Positions 10,266 to 18,648 of a stretch of 64,000 nucleotides of DNA are shown piece after piece (the first letter of the stretch is position 1; every line of letters begins with the position of its first letter). Below the pieces are notes generated by a model. The model had not been told where the DNA came from. It searched no databases and saw only the letters and a list, made by a program, of their open reading frames with translations. The position numbers and the translations under genes were made by a program. This DNA comes from a bacterium (lineage in GTDB: Bacteria; Cyanobacteriota; Vampirovibrionia; Gastranaerophilales; Gastranaerophilaceae): the NCBI GenBank assembly GCA_017403285.1, contig JAFQOI010000018.1:17696-81695 (forward strand), in the 5' to 3' direction.

Positions 10266-11382
10266 TTTCTTCAGCAGATATCAATTTGAAGTTGATGTTT
10301 TTATTCAACAATGAGTATTTTGAATAATATTCCTCAGGATTTTTTCTTGCCTCATCAATTGTTGACGCTAAAGAAACAAACATTTCAGCCAATTTTGGAT
10401 CAAACTGAGTACCAGCACATCTTTTTATTTCAGATATTGCGACATCATGCTCTAGTGCTTTTCTATATGAACGAGTGGATGTCATAGCGTCATAAGTATC
10501 AGCCAAAGCAATTATTCTACCAGCTAATGGGATTTCTTCACCCTTCAGTCCTAAAGGATAACCAGAACCATCATACTTCTCATGGTGCGCTTTTACCCAA
10601 GATGAAATCGTTTCTAATTTATTAATATTTAAAACTATTTTTTCGCCTTTTGCGGGATGTGATTTCATTACATTAAATTCTTCATCTGTAAGTCTACCAT
10701 TTTTGCATAATATATTTTTAGGCATTGCTATTTTACCGATATCGTGAAGCAATCCAGCAATTTCAATATCTTCCAAATAATCTTCATCTAGATTTAATTC
10801 TTTTGCCAAAATCATAGAATATAAAGTAACTCTTAATGAATGACCATTAGTATACGCATCTTTTGTATCTAATGCATTTGAAATAGAACGAATTGTTTCA
10901 TAGAATAATGTTCTAAGTTCATTATAATAAACTTTATTGTTTGTAGACATTTCATACTTATCAATGCCTTTTTCAACCGCAATTTTAAGTTCTTCAACAT
11001 CAAATGGTTTTAAAACATATTGAAACAAATCACAATCGTTTATTGAAGAAATAATTATGTCCGTATCTACGTGCCCAGTTAATAATATTTTTATAATTTG
11101 AGGGTGCGTTTGACGAACCTCTTTCAAAAAGTCAGTACCTTCCATAACTGGCATTTTTTGGTCACTGACAATTAAACTTATTTCATTTCCATACTCTTTA
11201 ACAACACTAAGTGCTTCAACCCCATTTCCTGCTGTTAAAATATTATATTGCCCACGAAACGTTCTTTTTAGCAACTGAAGGTTATTTATTTCATCATCAA
11301 CGATAAGAATAGTATGTTTTTTATCATTTTTTAGAAAGTTAAATACAATATCTAAACTCTCACTGAACTCGTACGCACTCAT
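10249..11382 (-). CDS. Response regulator with HD-GYP cyclic-di-GMP phosphodiesterase output
   Basis: The 377-aa RpfG-type protein has a receiver domain (residues ~22-140: acidic pair D29/D30, phospho-acceptor D74 in SDQKMP, K125 in LKPFD). The HD-GYP domain spans ~165-345 and keeps H213/D214 (LLHDIGKIAMP), HH266-267 and GYP at 274-276. Known HD-GYP enzymes with this set hydrolyse c-di-GMP to GMP, so it should lower c-di-GMP when phosphorylated. No partner histidine kinase is adjacent. It is divergent from the glycosyltransferase gene across a 169-bp gap and convergent with dnaE. Confidence 0.92.
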   Translation of the reverse strand: MSAYEFSESLDIVFNFLKNDKKHTILIVDDEINNLQLLKRTFRGQYNILTAGNGVEALSVVKEYGNEISLIVSDQKMPVMEGTDFLKEVRQTHPQIIKILLTGHVDTDIIISSINDCDLFQYVLKPFDVEELKIAVEKGIDKYEMSTNNKVYYNELRTLFYETIRSISNALDTKDAYTNGHSLRVTLYSMILAKELNLDEDYLEDIEIAGLLHDIGKIAMPKNILCKNGRLTDEEFNVMKSHPAKGEKIVLNINKLETISSWVKAHHEKYDGSGYPLGLKGEEIPLAGRIIALADTYDAMTSTRSYRKALEHDVAISEIKRCAGTQFDPKLAEMFVSLASTIDEARKNPEEYYSKYSLLNKNINFKLISAEETNRVS

Positions 11383-11493
11383 ATTTCTACCAAGTTAATC
11401 TAATATCCTGATTATCGACTTTTTTAGTTACTTCTTAATTAGATTATATCATATTTTTACAAAAGTTAATAATATATTCTAATTATTTAACAT

Positions 11494-11523
11494 TTGAGTT
11501 TTTATACAAAATTAGCATATAAT
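11494..11523 (+). promoter_or_regulatory. Sigma-70-type promoter for the family 2 glycosyltransferase gene
   Basis: TTGAGT (11494-11499) is followed after 18 nt by TATAAT (11518-11523), about 28 nt before the start codon. The match is good for a housekeeping promoter but the region is AT-rich. Confidence 0.5.
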
Positions 11524-11551
11524 AGAACATATATTTTATTGAAGAGGGATT

Positions 11552-12346
11552 ATGTTAAACGGAAAGAAAATAGTTGTTGTAATGCCTGCATATAATGCAG
11601 AAAAGACACTTGAAAAAACTTATAACGATATTTATCACGAAATAGTAGATGAAATAATACTTACTGATGATAAATCAAGTGATAATACAAAAGATTTAGC
11701 ACTTGATTTGAATATCACAACAATTGTACACAAAGAAAATAGAGGTTATGGTGGAAATCAAAAATCTTGCTATACTGCAGCACTAAAATCTAATGCAGAT
11801 ATTGTAATAATGCTTCATCCGGATTATCAATACACACCCAAATTAATTCCTGCAATCGCTTCAATGCTAGCATTTGAAGAATACGATGCCGTAATTGCAT
11901 CAAGAATGCTATCAAATGCACTTGAAGGTGGAATGCCTTTATACAAATACATTGCGAACAAGTTTTTAACTGCATTTGAAAACCTATTTTTAGGACAACA
12001 TTTATCTGAATACCATACTGGATTTAGAGGCTTTAAAAAAAGTGTACTTGAAAATTTACCACTTGAATCTTGTGATGATGATTTTGTCTTTGATAACGAA
12101 ATGCTTGCGCTAGTAAGTTATTATGGTTACAAAATAGGAGAAATTAGTTGTCCAACAAAATATTTTCCAGAGGCATCATCAATAAATTTTGTACGTTCTT
12201 GCAAGTATGGCTTAGGCGTTTTAAGTGTAAGTATAAAATATTTTCTAGCATATACAGGGATATACAAATCAAAAATATTTAAAAAAGACGCGCAAAAACT
12301 TGATATAAATAAGGATTTGCCTTACTACACAAAAAAAGACAACTAA
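11552..12346 (+). CDS. Family 2 glycosyltransferase
   Basis: The 264-aa protein has the GT-A nucleotide-sugar fold: VVVMPAYNAEKT at the N-terminus, a DDKSSDNT turn, and MLHPDYQY supplying a DxD-like metal site. It resembles dolichol/polyprenol-phosphate sugar transferases and lipid-linked glycan synthases; no transmembrane tail is present. GAGGGA lies just upstream of the start. It ends one base from the stop of the convergent GGDEF/HD-GYP gene, so both neighbours are c-di-GMP phosphodiesterases. A role in surface polysaccharide is inferred; the sugar is unknown. Confidence 0.85.
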   Translation: MLNGKKIVVVMPAYNAEKTLEKTYNDIYHEIVDEIILTDDKSSDNTKDLALDLNITTIVHKENRGYGGNQKSCYTAALKSNADIVIMLHPDYQYTPKLIPAIASMLAFEEYDAVIASRMLSNALEGGMPLYKYIANKFLTAFENLFLGQHLSEYHTGFRGFKKSVLENLPLESCDDDFVFDNEMLALVSYYGYKIGEISCPTKYFPEASSINFVRSCKYGLGVLSVSIKYFLAYTGIYKSKIFKKDAQKLDINKDLPYYTKKDN

Positions 12347-12347
12347 C

Positions 12348-14219
12348 CTATATCATAGTTGCAAGAGATGGGGCAATTGCTATAAATTGTCTTACTAGTT
12401 CTTTGTCCCATTGAATACCAGCACCTTCTTCAAGGATAGAACAAGCCTTTTCGAAAGACATTCCTTTTCTATAAGGTCTATCACTAATTAATGCGTGATA
12501 TGTATCAGCAATAGCAACAATTCTTGCAGCAAGTGGTATTTCCTCACCTTTTAAGCCACAAGGATAACCCTTACCATTCCACTGTTCATGGTGATACTTG
12601 ACTATAGGAATTAATTCTCTTAACAATGGTGTTGTTTCAAGAATTTTTTCAACCGCAATGACAGGATGTTGTTGGATAATTTTAAACTCTTCATCAGTTA
12701 ATTTTGCTGCTTTAGTAAGAATATTTTCAGGAATACCAATCTTTCCTACGTCATGAAGACGTGCACCAAGTTTTATTTTATCTACTTCTTCTTCTGGTAA
12801 ATTTATTGCTTTAGCAAGCGCAACAGAGTATCTAGATACTGATGAAGAATGGTCTTTTGTATATTCATCTTTAGCATCTATTGCACTAGCTAGTGATGTT
12901 ACTACCTCAATCAAATGATTTTGAGATACAAAGTTCTTATTATTGAACTGTTCTACTAGTGTATTTTCGAAATCAATACCAAGCTTGGATTGTTTCTTTG
13001 CCATAACTGTTGCAAAAGAGTTGACAGCATCTTCATCCCAGAAATCATAATCATGAGTTGAAACAATAGTTGAAATTCCATTTTTATAACCTTTTGTTTT
13101 TGAAACTAACACTGCTTGCTCTGCCAATATAATAAGTTTTTCATTGTCATTCGCATCATCAGGATAAGTTGCAATACCAACTGATAACTTATTAACCGGA
13201 CCTATATCATCAACTAAACAACAAGAAAGGGAATATGTTAGATATTCTGCCATATATTTTGCCTCTTCAGAATTCATATTCTTCAATATTACGGCAATCT
13301 TATCTCCAGCATATCTTGCAGCAACATATTGCTTTTTGATGTTATCGTTAATTTTGTTTGCGACTACTTTAATGACTTCATCACCTTTTGCATGACCATA
13401 GTCTTTATTTATCTGGCTTAAATTATTTATATCAAATATTATTACTGAAACTTTTGTATTTGTAGCATCTGCGTGAGCAAGTTCTTCTACAAGAATTTCA
13501 TGGAATCTTCTATGAGAATACAAGTTTGTAAGACTATCCATATAAAAACTCTTATCTACTCTCTCAACTAGTCTAAAGTTTTCAGCCAAAAGACCCAAAT
13601 TCATAACCGCCATCTGGTAAACGTTTAAATGATTTTGGATGTTATAATCACTTATAATAACAACACTTGTAGTTTGTCCTTGTATTTGAACAGGAATAAT
13701 TACAGAAGGAACATTAGACAATGATGGTACTTTTAAAAATGATGAATCTGACATTACAATTGTTTCACCAGTCGTTACGGCTTTTACTATTTCATTGTCA
13801 ACATCACTCATAAAGACCTTTAATGAGTACGCTCTAGAATTTTTGTCTAATAATTTTATATTTATAGTTGTAGAATCTTGAATAAGCCCAAAAGCCGTAT
13901 ATGAAGAATTCAATCTATTAACAAACATTGTATGGAACGAACTAAGAGAGTCTTTTAAATCCTTTCCATTCCTTATAATTTCATTTATTTCTTTAATAAA
14001 TGAAATAAAATCAACGCTACTATACGCCTTATTTTCTTGATGCTGTAAACTTGGCACAGTAACATTTGTTATTACCCTGCCAGTATTTCCGCCGCCTACT
14101 AACTCATTAATCTTAGCAACAAATCCGCCTTTATCAATTGGATTGGTTGTCATAGACTGTTTGGGAGAGAGAGAATCGACCGTATTAGACTCTGTACCTT
14201 TATTTTTATTTTTATGCAT
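12348..14219 (-). CDS. GAF-like / degenerate GGDEF / HD-GYP signalling protein
   Basis: In this 623-aa protein residues ~70-215 look like a GAF sensor. Residues ~225-390 form a GGDEF fold (FDINNLSQINKDYGH) whose signature is degraded to AGDKI at 304-308, so cyclase activity is unlikely. The C-terminal HD-GYP domain keeps H489/D490 (RLHDVGKIGIP), HH543-544 and GYP at 551-553. It should be a c-di-GMP phosphodiesterase with the dead GGDEF as a possible GTP or ligand sensor. No strong Shine-Dalgarno is seen. It is the second HD-GYP protein within 2 kb. Confidence 0.9.
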   Translation of the reverse strand: MHKNKNKGTESNTVDSLSPKQSMTTNPIDKGGFVAKINELVGGGNTGRVITNVTVPSLQHQENKAYSSVDFISFIKEINEIIRNGKDLKDSLSSFHTMFVNRLNSSYTAFGLIQDSTTINIKLLDKNSRAYSLKVFMSDVDNEIVKAVTTGETIVMSDSSFLKVPSLSNVPSVIIPVQIQGQTTSVVIISDYNIQNHLNVYQMAVMNLGLLAENFRLVERVDKSFYMDSLTNLYSHRRFHEILVEELAHADATNTKVSVIIFDINNLSQINKDYGHAKGDEVIKVVANKINDNIKKQYVAARYAGDKIAVILKNMNSEEAKYMAEYLTYSLSCCLVDDIGPVNKLSVGIATYPDDANDNEKLIILAEQAVLVSKTKGYKNGISTIVSTHDYDFWDEDAVNSFATVMAKKQSKLGIDFENTLVEQFNNKNFVSQNHLIEVVTSLASAIDAKDEYTKDHSSSVSRYSVALAKAINLPEEEVDKIKLGARLHDVGKIGIPENILTKAAKLTDEEFKIIQQHPVIAVEKILETTPLLRELIPIVKYHHEQWNGKGYPCGLKGEEIPLAARIVAIADTYHALISDRPYRKGMSFEKACSILEEGAGIQWDKELVRQFIAIAPSLATMI

Positions 14220-14332
14220 TATTTTTACCAGATATAATAATTATAAGTCCAAATCTTTTAAAATTTGCCTTTTTGTAATAAACCGTTACATTATATCTTA
14301 ACATAGATATATAAAAAATATAAACTGGATAT

Positions 14333-15463
14333 TTATATATTTTCTGAAATTATTGTTGCTACTTTCTTTGCCGTATTCGAGCCTGAAAGTTTTTGCTTAA
14401 CATTCCTAAGTTCATTTATCATATTCAAACGATAATTTTCATTGTATAAAATTTCTTCGACAAAAAATGCAACATTTTCTGCTTTTGCTTTTAACTGAAT
14501 TAACTCAGGAACGATATCTTTATCCAGTATAATGTTAGGCAAACAAACTCTTTTAATACAGCGAACTAACAAATAAACTCCATATAAGAACCAAGGTCCT
14601 TTATAACTTATAATCATAGGAGTTTCATATAAAGCCGCTTCTAATGCCACTGTCCCAGATGCCAACATTAATGCATCAGAAACGTTTAAAAGTTCATAAT
14701 TTTTATTTTTTAAAACTTTTACATTTAAATCTTTATATTTATCTAAACATGGATAAATAAGATTATCTTTTATATTTGGTGCCTGACATAAAACAAATTG
14801 TAAATCATCATGTTTTGTTTTCAATTTTCTGGCTGCTTCAAGAAATATTTCAAGGAGATTTTTAACTTCAAAAACCCTAGAACCAGGGAAAATTGAAACT
14901 AATTTATTGCTTTTATCTATTGCGTTTTCATCAAAAAACGCATTTTTATCAATGATAGACTCCGGCATTTCATCTAAAAGCGGATGCCCAACAAATTCAG
15001 CATCAACACCTTCTTTTTTATACATCTCTTTTTCAAACGGAAATATTGTTAAAACTTTATTTATGCATTTTTTAACTGTATTCATTCTCCATTTTCTTGA
15101 TGCCCATATTTGAGGTGGAATATAATAATATATCTTAAAGCCATATTTAGATAAAACTTTTGATAAATTCAAGTTAAAACCACCATAATCGGTCAACAAT
15201 ACCATATCTGGTTTGAATTCATCTTTTAAATATTTTGCTATTTGCTTACCAAGATTTATATGGCTTAAAATTATCTTTGTATTAAATCCAATGGCTGACA
15301 TTTTAGAATGATCGCAATAAAGCTTAATACCTGTATTTCTTAGATTTAAACCACCAACTGCCTCAATCTCAATATCAGGATTAATCTTTTTCAATTCATT
15401 AACGACATCTGCAGCATGCCTGTCACCAGAATATTCACCAGTAATTATAAATAGTTTTTTCAT
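14333..15463 (-). CDS. lpxB: Lipid-A-disaccharide synthase
   Basis: LpxB joins UDP-2,3-diacylglucosamine and lipid X to make the lipid A disaccharide at the inner membrane. The 376-aa sequence shows the family landmarks: an N-terminal ITGEYSGDRHAADV, a DYGGFN turn, IPPQIWASRKWR, and the C-terminal donor site with FPGSR and LMLASGTVALEAAL. Length is typical. Its ATG overlaps the TGA of lpxI (ATGA), so the two are translationally coupled and perform consecutive steps. The presence of both is strong evidence for a lipid-A-containing outer membrane. Confidence 0.96.
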   Translation of the reverse strand: MKKLFIITGEYSGDRHAADVVNELKKINPDIEIEAVGGLNLRNTGIKLYCDHSKMSAIGFNTKIILSHINLGKQIAKYLKDEFKPDMVLLTDYGGFNLNLSKVLSKYGFKIYYYIPPQIWASRKWRMNTVKKCINKVLTIFPFEKEMYKKEGVDAEFVGHPLLDEMPESIIDKNAFFDENAIDKSNKLVSIFPGSRVFEVKNLLEIFLEAARKLKTKHDDLQFVLCQAPNIKDNLIYPCLDKYKDLNVKVLKNKNYELLNVSDALMLASGTVALEAALYETPMIISYKGPWFLYGVYLLVRCIKRVCLPNIILDKDIVPELIQLKAKAENVAFFVEEILYNENYRLNMINELRNVKQKLSGSNTAKKVATIISENI

Positions 15464-16275
15464 ACAGCCATTACAATAATATTATTTTTATCAGCAAATT
15501 CAATTGTCTTTTCTCTATCAACAAAAATTGTCTCATTTGCTTCAACAGCAATGAGTTTTGCTTTATATTTTTTCATTGTTTTAAGAGTATTAAGCCCAAA
15601 AGCGGGAATATCAAAACGTTTATCTTGTTTTGGTTTAGAAACTTTCACAATAACAGAATTCTTTTTACCAAGTTTACAACCACGTTTAATACATTTATCT
15701 GTACCTTCAATTGCTTCGATTGCCATAATCATTCTGTCTTTTATAACAACAGATTGTCCAATATCGAGTTCACCCATTTCTTTTGCAATTTTGAAACCAT
15801 ATTCAACATCTGACAACAAAGCTTCGGTTGGCTGATTTTTTCCCAACACACCACGAGGAACCATCAAATTTTTTATGAAAATTGTTTGATCTAAAACGGT
15901 TACTCCAATTTTAGCAAGTTCATCAACAAGAAAGAGCATAATTGCATCATCATTCAATCTTTTTGCTTGTTTTAAGAACTCAATAGCCAATGAATCAAAC
16001 TTAGGACGTTTTACAACCAAACTTTTTGAAACTTTTCCTATAAAAGTCAACTGTTTTATTTGTTCATCAAGAATAATATTTTTAATTTTTAAAACTTCTC
16101 CTGGAGCACAATCATATACTTTTGAACAATATTTTTTTAATTCATTTTTATTATCAGCGGAAAGCGAAATTGCAATTACTTCAAATCCATTTTCTTTTGC
16201 ATTCTTAGCCAAGCATACAGGTAATTGACCATTACCTGCGATTAGACCTTGTTTCTTTTCCAATTCTATAGACAC
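15460..16275 (-). CDS. lpxI: UDP-2,3-diacylglucosamine pyrophosphatase LpxI
   Basis: LpxI cleaves UDP-2,3-diacylglucosamine to lipid X and UMP, supplying LpxB. The protein begins near GLIAGNGQLP and keeps the DUF1009 core (FIGKVSK, GCKLGKKNSVIVKVSKPKQD). I place the start at a GTG (16275) because AAAGAGG precedes it at usable distance; the longer frame would need a TTG at 16296 with no ribosome site. The product is 271 aa. It uses the LpxI route rather than LpxH. Four bases overlap lpxB. Confidence 0.93.
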   Translation of the reverse strand: MSIELEKKQGLIAGNGQLPVCLAKNAKENGFEVIAISLSADNKNELKKYCSKVYDCAPGEVLKIKNIILDEQIKQLTFIGKVSKSLVVKRPKFDSLAIEFLKQAKRLNDDAIMLFLVDELAKIGVTVLDQTIFIKNLMVPRGVLGKNQPTEALLSDVEYGFKIAKEMGELDIGQSVVIKDRMIMAIEAIEGTDKCIKRGCKLGKKNSVIVKVSKPKQDKRFDIPAFGLNTLKTMKKYKAKLIAVEANETIFVDREKTIEFADKNNIIVMAV

Positions 16276-16318
16276 TTTTATATAACCTCTTTTCAATAAA
16301 ATTATAATATAAATAGAA

Positions 16319-16597
16319 CTATTTAACAGCTCCAGACGCTACCTGTTTTTTATAATCTATTAAACACCTAGACAATTGGTCTGGGCAACTCGTTGATTTT
16401 GGTCCGCAAGTTATACCCTGAAGTCTATTAATAACATCATCAATTTTCATGCCTTTAATAAGTTCTTTTATTCCTTTTAAATTTCCTTGACAACCACCAA
16501 AAAAATCAACGTCGACAATTTTATCATCATCCAAAACAACATTCATAAGTGCACAACAAGTGCCATGCGTTTGATATTGAATTGACCTTAACGTCAT
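16319..16597 (-). CDS. TSCPD-domain protein, TIGR03905 type
   Basis: A 92-aa protein with four conserved cysteine blocks: HGTCCALM, FFGGCQGN, and ITCGPKSTSCPDQL. This matches the small TSCPD family (TIGR03905), related to a C-terminal domain of some ribonucleotide reductases; its function is unknown and metal binding is plausible. AGAGGAG lies 8 nt before the ATG. It sits between the sigma factor gene (34 nt upstream) and lpxI (43 nt downstream) and is probably co-transcribed with both. Confidence 0.85.
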   Translation of the reverse strand: MTLRSIQYQTHGTCCALMNVVLDDDKIVDVDFFGGCQGNLKGIKELIKGMKIDDVINRLQGITCGPKSTSCPDQLSRCLIDYKKQVASGAVK

Positions 16598-16631
16598 AAT
16601 TCATACTCCTCTTTCTCAATCACAATGACTA

Positions 16632-17255
16632 TCAAACAAGATTTTGTTTGACTAATTCTTTTCTAATCTTGTTCAAGCCAGACTGAATAATTCTTGAAAT
16701 TCTAGAAGGAGAAAGATTAAACTCTTCAGAAATTTCTCTTAATTTTTTATCATTAAAGAATTTACACTCAATAAGTTCTCTTTCTCTAGGTGGTAAAGTT
16801 TTAATTGCGGCTTTAATACTTTCACTTAGTTCATGAAAAATAATTTTTTCTTCAGGATTACGTTTAGAATCCCTAATTTGTGTAGGATTATCACCTTCAG
16901 CCATTTCATCAACAGACAATATAGTTTTGTAAACTGCTTCCCTGATATTATCTTGACTTTCTTCGCTTACAAAGGTCTCTTTTTGATTCTTTAATACATA
17001 CCATTTATATCTACGTCTTACTTCGTTTCTAATTGCCCATTTAATTGCAGTAGAAATATAAGACTTATTATATTTATCAGGGGGATTATTAGAACACAAC
17101 TTATGAACAACCTGAGTTCCAATATTTATCAACTCAGAAAAATCTATCAAGTGCTTTGCTGATAACTTTTTGTACTCCACCTTCGCAAGAGTATCTATTA
17201 ATTCTTGATAGTCTTTTATATTAAACTTGTTCGCTGTCTTATTATCTAAACTCAT
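16632..17255 (-). CDS. Short sigma-70 family factor (copy 1)
   Basis: A 207-aa sigma factor with region 2 in residues ~40-100 (SELINIGTQVV, then STAIKWAIRNEVRRRYKW) and region 4 at the C-terminus (LPPRERELIECKFF followed by a helix-turn-helix LREISEEFNLSPSRISRII). Region 1 is absent. It is a clear paralogue of the factor at 45376-46035: both share the WAIRNExRxRYKWY block. The family looks closest to FliA/WhiG-like alternative sigmas. It heads a cluster reading TSCPD protein, lpxI, lpxB. Confidence 0.88.
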   Translation of the reverse strand: MSLDNKTANKFNIKDYQELIDTLAKVEYKKLSAKHLIDFSELINIGTQVVHKLCSNNPPDKYNKSYISTAIKWAIRNEVRRRYKWYVLKNQKETFVSEESQDNIREAVYKTILSVDEMAEGDNPTQIRDSKRNPEEKIIFHELSESIKAAIKTLPPRERELIECKFFNDKKLREISEEFNLSPSRISRIIQSGLNKIRKELVKQNLV

Positions 17256-17533
17256 GCCCTAAAAACTAAAACTCTACATGTAATATATTATATTAAATAA
17301 AAAAAATGTACAAAATAATATTAAAAAATAGGAATAATTATGTAGAAAAGACCTTTTATTAACTTTTGTAAATCAGTGTTAAACAAGGATAATTAGGAGT
17401 TTTGCACTATTTAATAAAAAAAAAGAAAGTTAAAAGGAAAAATAAATAGCAATTTTTTTAATTTTCAGTCATTTATTGTTGTGTAGGCTAGCGAAACGTT
17501 AGAAGAATAAGATAGTATAATAAGGAGTGAAAA
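17256..17533. other. Divergent intergenic region (278 bp)
   Basis: This AT-rich gap lies between the sigma factor gene (minus) and the Pro/Gln-rich gene (plus). It contains the fourth copy of the GCAATTTT promoter-like motif at 17449 and a purine-rich Shine-Dalgarno (AAGGAG) at the right end. No ORF or clear RNA structure is seen. Confidence 0.5.
17449..17479 (+). promoter_or_regulatory. Promoter-like motif GCAATTTT-N15-TTTAT (copy 2, partial)
   Basis: GCAATTTT at 17449 is followed 23 nt later by TTTATTGT. The offset equals that of the three better copies, but the second block keeps only TTTAT. It would give a transcript start near 17486, about 48 nt before the start codon of the Pro/Gln-rich gene. 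Confidence 0.3.
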
Positions 17534-18601
17534 ATGATACAAGCACCCAATTTACAATATATACCGGCACAACAAATGAATATACCGGCATATACGCCGC
17601 AAGGTGCAAATAGCCCAGTACAATATTACAATCAAGCTCCGGGCGTAATATATAATTATCCAATGGCAAGCAGTTACCTCCCACAATCTTGTTCAAATGC
17701 ACAGCCAAGATATAATGGTGTAAATATTGAAATTCATAATCCGCAAGGTCAAGCAGGAATGCCAGTTGCAATGCCCGCACAATATATGCCAGTGCAACAA
17801 CCATTTTATCCACAACCAGTTTACCAACCTGCAATGCCTCAGCAACCAATAGTTCAACAACCAGCAGTTCCTGCAGAACCAATTGCTCCACAACAGCAAC
17901 AAGTTCCTGCACCACAAATTCCTGCACCACAAATTCCTGCACAACCAGCAGCGCCTGCTCCAGCTCCAGCAGCAGCACCTGTAGTTGAACAGCCAGCAGC
18001 AAATGTGGCACCTGCTGTTAACTTAACTTCATTTTCTAGCAGATTAAAATCAGAAAATGTTGATGAACAAAGAGCAGCAATTGAAGAACTTGCAGAATCA
18101 TTCAAATATGACAATAAATTTGATTCAGCTTTATTAGATACAGAAATCGTTGATTCTCTTATCGGAATTATTGACAAAGATACATCTTCACTAGAAGGTC
18201 CTTCTCCTGAAGTTTTGGAATTAAGACAAAAACCAGAAGCAGAGTTAACTGAAGCGCAAAAAGAACAAGCAAAAACACCTGCTCCAATTGAAAAAGCAGA
18301 AGTTAATAAAACATATGCATTATATACTCTCGCATATTTACAAGAACGTTTAAATAACGAAATCCAAAAAGGTGGAGTGAATGCTCTTGAATTAAAAGAT
18401 TTACCTGGAATTGACAAAGTTGTTGATACGGTTAAAGCAAATCCAAATCCAATGTTAAGAGTTTGCGGTATTGCAGCATTATCACATATTGCTAGACCTG
18501 AATACAATGCAGACTTGAAAACAATCTTTGAATTAGCAAAGAACGATAAAGATGCAGACGTTCAAGAAGCAGCAGAAAAAGCATTAAGTTTATTAAAATA
18601 A
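17534..18601 (+). CDS. Pro/Gln-rich protein with C-terminal HEAT-like helical repeats
   Basis: The 355-aa product has two halves. Residues 1-165 are low-complexity Pro/Gln/Ala with VPAPQIPAPQIPAQP-type repeats and many Tyr in the first 60 residues. Residues ~170-355 are helical and resemble HEAT/armadillo repeats (MLRVCGIAALSHIARPE; DADVQEAAEKALSLL). No signal peptide or membrane helix. AAGGAG precedes the ATG. Such a layout suggests a scaffold, but the function is unknown. It is followed by a shared terminator. Confidence 0.75.
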   Translation: MIQAPNLQYIPAQQMNIPAYTPQGANSPVQYYNQAPGVIYNYPMASSYLPQSCSNAQPRYNGVNIEIHNPQGQAGMPVAMPAQYMPVQQPFYPQPVYQPAMPQQPIVQQPAVPAEPIAPQQQQVPAPQIPAPQIPAQPAAPAPAPAAAPVVEQPAANVAPAVNLTSFSSRLKSENVDEQRAAIEELAESFKYDNKFDSALLDTEIVDSLIGIIDKDTSSLEGPSPEVLELRQKPEAELTEAQKEQAKTPAPIEKAEVNKTYALYTLAYLQERLNNEIQKGGVNALELKDLPGIDKVVDTVKANPNPMLRVCGIAALSHIARPEYNADLKTIFELAKNDKDADVQEAAEKALSLLK

Positions 18602-18612
18602 CAAAAACTAAT

Positions 18613-18648
18613 AAAAAAAATGGCTGATATTAATCAGCCATTTTTTTA
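18613..18648. terminator. Bidirectional intrinsic terminator
   Basis: TGGCTGAT / ATCAGCCA with a 4-nt loop, flanked by eight A and seven T residues, lies between convergent genes and partly covers the 3' end of the minus-strand gene. It should work in both directions. Confidence 0.85.

Noticed and set aside
17499..18011. Minus-strand ORF full of Leu/Val opposite the Pro/Gln-rich gene
   Set aside because: It is the mirror of a low-complexity CAA/CCA-rich coding tract and has no start signal.
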